Shown piece by piece: positions 56,473 through 62,400 of a DNA stretch of 64,000 nucleotides. The DNA lies in contig FN648598.1 in assembly GCA_000310025.1 (NCBI GenBank), positions 1,325 to 65,324 on the forward strand, read 5' to 3'. The notes beneath the pieces are model-generated. The model saw nothing but the letters and a program-made list of their open reading frames with translations, had not been told where the DNA came from and made no database searches. Source of the DNA: Ectocarpus siliculosus. Taxonomy: Eukaryota; Sar; Phaeophyceae; Ectocarpales; Ectocarpaceae. The stretch's first letter is position 1. The number at the start of each line of letters is the position of its first letter. The position numbers were made by a program, and so were the translations under genes.

Positions 56473-59400
56473 CCTGCAAAACACCTCCGGACAGCTCCGA
56501 GTTGGAGGAGCACTCCGCCACGGATGCTCCGAGGTCAGCGTAAGCAAACTCCATTACGTCTTCCGTTTCCGCCACTTCCCCCACCCCCCCATCCTCGGGG
56601 GCCACCTCCTGTTTCTCCTCCAAACCATCCTCGGGCTTAGCCTGACGCGCTTCGGTAGGCGAAGCAGGAAAGCCTGGGATGGGCAGGTCGGCCAGGCTAA
56701 CCACCTCTACGAGGGACAGGTCTGACGGACGTAGCACGGCGATCTCATCTGCCGACAGCGCCCCGGACGCCTGTATTTTGTTTAGTGAGACCGGTGGGGG
56801 GGGGTCGTGCAGCACGGCGGTTTTAGTTGGGGCGTCGAGAACCCCACAGCCAGTGGTGGCACACCAAGCCTCTCGGTTTTTAAGACAAGACAAAGGTTTG
56901 CGGTCAGGCCCCGACCAGCACGAAAGAGAAAAACGCCGCCTCGCGTCGGTCCTAAATCATCCCCCGCCCCAACAGTGCCAAGGAAGCCCTTCCCTATGCA
57001 TACAAAATCCGTGCTTGTTCTGAATTATTATCCCTTCACCTTCTCACGGACGAACAGCTTCCCGCCCGCCAACGCAAGCCAGACCGGACGAACCGCAGCA
57101 GGTTCCGCCGTACCGCCGCCCCCCGCGGTGGCCCCACCCCCCCTGGAAGCTCTTGAGTCCCGCCTGCCCCCACTGTCTTCGTTGAAGTCTTGCACAGCAG
57201 CTGCCGAGGCTTCTCGCGCCTCGTCCCATATGGGGGGATTCAACGCCCGAGGCTGGTGCAAAGTTGAGAGGAGACATAATCGTATCCAAGGCAAGAGTAA
57301 TAGTGCAAAGCAGCAGGCACATGTGTACAAGCTTAGCGATACGAAAGATTGTCAACAAGCGTACAGGTTGAGGGGAGCCTTGGTGCACGCTCGGCCACGA
57401 AATTTAAGAGGCTACAGCACCACGCAAAGCACAGCTCAGACCTTGCGAGCCAGGACATGGCATAATTGCCCAGGGTCTGACAGCATATTTTCTGCAACGG
57501 GTGGGCCAACCAACGCATCCCTGCGAAAACATGGGTGCGACACGTCTTCGAAAACTTACCAAAATATTCTACGACAAATAACGCTGGATGTCTTCTAGAA
57601 GCATGACACACCAAAGAGAAAGCGAGAAAAACCACGCGCTTCGCACTAACCGAGTCCGGTTCGATGGTTTCCCCCGTGGTCGGGTCGAGTATCTCGATGA
57701 ACTCCTCTCCGTCGAGTTCGGCCTTCTCGTCGCTGTCCAGGCTTCCGTAGTCAGAGTCATCCACACTCTTCAGTGGCACCCACCCCACGATGTTGAGAGT
57801 CTTGGACGGGGGAGCGAAAGTAGTTCGCAAAAAAGTACGTACGGAATGGGTGGAGACGGCGTTGAGAAAACGGGAGAGGTTCACGCCTTCCGAATGCTAC
57901 GTACTTTCGCAGGGAGAGAGCAGTGGTGGGCGGGATAGATAGCGCCCGACAAATCATGTAACAACAAAGAGATTAGGAACGTCCACCTGTATGAGACAAA
58001 CCAAAAGCCGGTAGGTTTCAAAGCACGCGCGATGCCAGGCGTACCACTCCCTCGATCCCTCTGTGCGTTAACGCAGACCGGCAAGAGAGGCGACTGCTGA
58101 GGACGATGCGTTGCGTCCCCCCCCCCCCATGCGCAAACCTCGTAGGGAACTCATTGTTGAGCCAGCCACCGCATCAGCCGAACCACGCGCACCCACTCAT
58201 CTTCCTGTCGGCCGAGAGAGCAGGGAGCTAGATGTTCCCTGCCGCTGCTCCACTGCACGGATTATATTCGAAACCATTCATACCAGCAAGCTCGTAAGCA
58301 CGCACCTGGGTCGACACCGCGCGAGAGGTCACCCGGACCCTGTACCACCGGAAGCCGTGCACGACCTTGCAGTCGAGGATGTACCCCTCGTCGTCCTCCT
58401 CCATCGCTTCCTCGCCCTCGCCGAAATCATCACCCTCTTCGGGGCAGCCGGACTCAGGAACCTGCCACGCGACACGACACGACCAGACGGACCATCCATA
58501 ATACGCGAAAACCCAAGTCGAAGGTGTGGGGGGATTTGCTCGAGCGATGCGCACCGGCTGAAGAAAACGAATCTATGCATACACACCTGCCCTGTCCTCC
58601 CTTCTCCCTTCTCCCTTCCTCGCCACGACGCAAAAGCAACGCCCGCCGTTCGAGCGGCTGCCGCAAGGATGTATCTATACGTTCACAGCAGAACACTCAC
58701 CTGGCGAAGCACAGCCTTGAATTCCAGCGCCCTAAATCTCAGTAGCCCGTTCCCCCTCGCGCCGCCACCGTTGCCACCGCCGCCGCCGCCGCCGCCCCCG
58801 TCCCCACCGCCGGCCCCGCCGAGTCCCGCCGCGAGGGATCCAACAGTTCCTGCTCCGACCGCCATCGCAACCCCGATCCTTGCACCGCTCTCCCTCGCCC
58901 TCATGGTCCCCATGGCACCGAGGATCTCGTCTATCGTACGCGGGGGAGACGAGGAGCGGGACCTAGTCCGGCTGTCGGGGGGCGTCCTCGCCGCGCTTCC
59001 CGTCGGCGGGACGGTCATCGGAGACTGGCCGCTCGTCGGCACTTGCCGGACCGGCGACGGCACCCGGTGCAGCCGCACGCCGCCACCGCTGCTGCCTGCG
59101 CCCGAGCGCTGTCGCTCAGGCGGTGGTTGAGCGGCGTCTGCCCCCCGAGGGGCAGGCGAAGCCACCCCCACCCCCCCTGTCGCTGCCGTGGGCAGCGGCG
59201 GGGTTGCGGAGCCTCTTCGTGAAGAGGGCACAGGGGGCTGCGGGGGTGTACCTCTTGGGAGGGGGATTGCGGCGGGATCCGGGAATGGGGAGAAGGTGAA
59301 GGATGAATCCGAGGAGGACGAAGAGGGGGAAGACGAAGACGAAGAGGAAGAGGAAGAGGAAGGCATGGAGGACCGGGGCACCATGGAACCCAGTCCGAAC

Positions 59401-62400
59401 CTGTGTGGGTTTGAGGTGGGTTGGACTCGGAGTGGGGTCTGGGTTGCATTTTCAACCCACGGTCAACGATACAAATGCACGAAAAACACACGCGGCAGTC
59501 CAAGAGCGTGCCCAAAGACAACGACACAGGGGGATAAACGGGTGTTCACAACCGCCACAAGCACAGCGACGACAGTATCTAGCAGTATCGTTTAAAAGTG
59601 ACCACGCTGTTGATTGCATTGAAAGTGTCGACTCCTATCGGCGGCAAGGAACGAACGAAGAGGCGGAACCCGCAGGAGCAACGTGTAGGTGTCTTCCCCT
59701 GCTGGCTCACTGACCATGAACGGTTCAATCAGAGGACCAAGCTCCCCTGCATCTAACAAGAGCACGCGAAAACACCATCTACTGCTGCAGCCCTTGCCAC
59801 AACGTTCTCCTCGTGACTCTACACTTCGCGCGGTGCATGTCTCCACCCAGGCTACCGCATTGAGTGACACTGCGTACAGAAGTTAGGAGGCTCGCAGGCC
59901 CCCTACGGCACCAACTTCAAGCACACGCCTTCATTCAGCGCAGCGGGCAACGATTCTCACCCGGATATGCCGTCAACCTCGAGGTTAGCAGTCTGTCGAA
60001 AACAAGGACAGGCGCAGGAGAACAATGGAGAGCGCGCCGGTGTTCAGGAAAAGGTTGGGATTGGGGTTTAAAAGGAGGAGGACGAAATCGAAGATACGCG
60101 GAAGATGAGTGAGGGGCGTCTGGGGTGCTCAGTGGCTGCTTCCATATTCTTCCATATTAGCTTGCACCCGAGCAGACTGCTTCCTACAACTCTCATCGCA
60201 TGGCATCGTCGCAAAGACATAATGGGCGGCGAACGTCACGCCGAGAAAAAACGCTCACACGGATCAGAAGAAAGCTGGTGCTTTAGAGAGGACGATAAAC
60301 CCGCCTGAACTCCGCAGCCTGACACCGGAAGACCGTTGTTTACCATCAGGTGCCAAGATATTTGCATAACAAAATGGAAAATGAAGTCGTGTTGGGCCCA
60401 CCACGGGTGCCGCCATACGAAGTTGCTCCTGACCTGCCCCAATAGTCCCTCAGGCTCATAGCGATCGGCTTGTGCCGCCCCGTCCTACACCCCAACCACG
60501 CGGATAGTCTCTCCCAACTCACATTGAAGCTACCGCTTTCGTTCGAGCCGTTGGGATCCACGGGCTCGAAAAATTCCTCAAAGCCTTCCATGGCGCCGTT
60601 TAGACGATCGGGCTCGCTGTCATCGCTGTCGCTCATCCCCAATCCCAGCCCCCCTCCGATGTTTAGCCCCGTGCCCATCAAGGAGCGCCTCCGTTGAGCC
60701 GCCGCTTCCGACATGACGACGCCACCGTCGCCACCGCTCTGGCGAGGACGTGCATTGAGTACATCCGCCTACGAACAACCAAGCGTGGCGTTTGAGAGGC
60801 GAGGGGGGGGGAGGGGGGGTCCGGGGGGTACGTCGGGTACGGTAGCGTTCCACAAAAACTACACATGTGCCGCAAGCGACAGCCACGACCCGAACAAGCA
60901 GGTCTCACGCGTGTCACCAGACGACATCCGAAAAACAGGTCGTGCTGCCATGCGATCGTCGGGACCAACGCCACCTCATGGGCGAGTAGCAGCCTGGTCA
61001 CGTCATGTCCGTCGCCGTCTGTGTGCGTGACGTCCATAAGGACACCGACCATCACCCCCTTGCCATGCTAGGCAGCCCTGACATTTGCTGAAAGGCTCTC
61101 TGGTTGTGACAACAGCATAAAACAATTCTACAACTCCCGACTCAGTCGCGAGGATAGGATGAAACGTCTGAGCAGTCTTGGCGCCAAATGTTCCAGACCT
61201 CTTCTGTGAGACGGCGAATACAGACAGTCCCGCCTTCACAAATACGTTGCTCTGTCGCTCACTAGATACTCTTTCAAGGACGGCATTGCACACGCTCAAC
61301 CTGGGACTATCCCCCCCTGCGACGGTACATACTCACTGCAATGTTCCGGAACCTTTTCGTTCTAGGCGAAGCAAGCGATAGATGCCTAGACGCAAAACCG
61401 CACGAACCTACACAAACTCTGCGTAGCGCAGTCTAGCGGTACGGCAGCAGTGTCCCCGACCGTACCGAACCTGTAGTTGATGCGGCGCAAACACTTGGCG
61501 CAAAACACGGCACAAAAACAAGAACACGCTCATACGCACGGCCTCCTTACTTCAGGACTCGCAGCCTCGCCCTCGCCCTCGCCCTCGTCCTGATCCTCTT
61601 CGTCTTCCTCCGGCGGGGCGGGCTCCATGCCCTTGAAAACGCGAATGTCGTCGAGGACTTTCTTGCTCGACAGGTACACGTTTCCGGCCAGCGTTCCGTG
61701 GAAACCCGTGCCCACCTTTCATGTTACCGTACGGTACGGTATCCGATGGATACGTAAGTGCACAACCAAGCGAGCGGGTTCGTTTGGTGTCAAATCGGGA
61801 GTGTGGGAACAGCAGGTCTGTAAAAAAAGGTCTCGCGTAGCAACCGTGCGGGCCGGCAGAGTTTCAGATATGCTACTTTAACACTTTCGTATCATCAGGC
61901 GTTAGCGCAACGCCTGTCGTTTTTATCGAACACACGGCTTGCAACGGCGTTGCGAGCCTGAGGCTACAGGTGGGTGATCAGTCATCCGCCCCAAACACTC
62001 CACTCTGGTCTCAAGCCCCAAACACTCGTGTGGCTGTTATCGTCGCCCCAAGCCTCCATTTCCAACAGAAGCGCCGTGACGTCGAAAACCACCACCGCCT
62101 CAATACGGACGGCCCTCTCAGACGCACATGACGACTACCATGACATAGAAATAAGCGACGAGACGTACGTCTGCCCCCCCCCCCCCACCGCCCACCTTGT
62201 GCACCCTCTTCGTATCGGCATCCCAGACGTAGACATACACCCCGTCGGTCGCAGGGTTACAGCAACCCCCGCCTGCCGCCGCCGCTCCATCCTTGCGGCC
62301 GTTTCCACCACTACCACCAGCGCCTCGCCGGGCACTCGAGGGAGTCGAGCCACTTGTGCCTTCGGCCTCAGTGTCTAGGCGTGCCGGGAAAGACGCTGTC

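Noticed and set aside
58111-59130. Plus-strand open frame of 339 codons
   Set aside because: It is antisense to the Ser/Pro/Gly-rich ligase exon; its Pro- and Ser-rich translation only mirrors the low-complexity repeat on the other strand and shows no domain.
59693-59869. Exon coding ELGPLIEPFMVSEPAGEDTY
   Set aside because: The sequence looks protein-like, but neither the strong donor near 59710 nor others fit the phases of flanking exons without a further unseen exon. Left out of the chain, though it remains an alternative.
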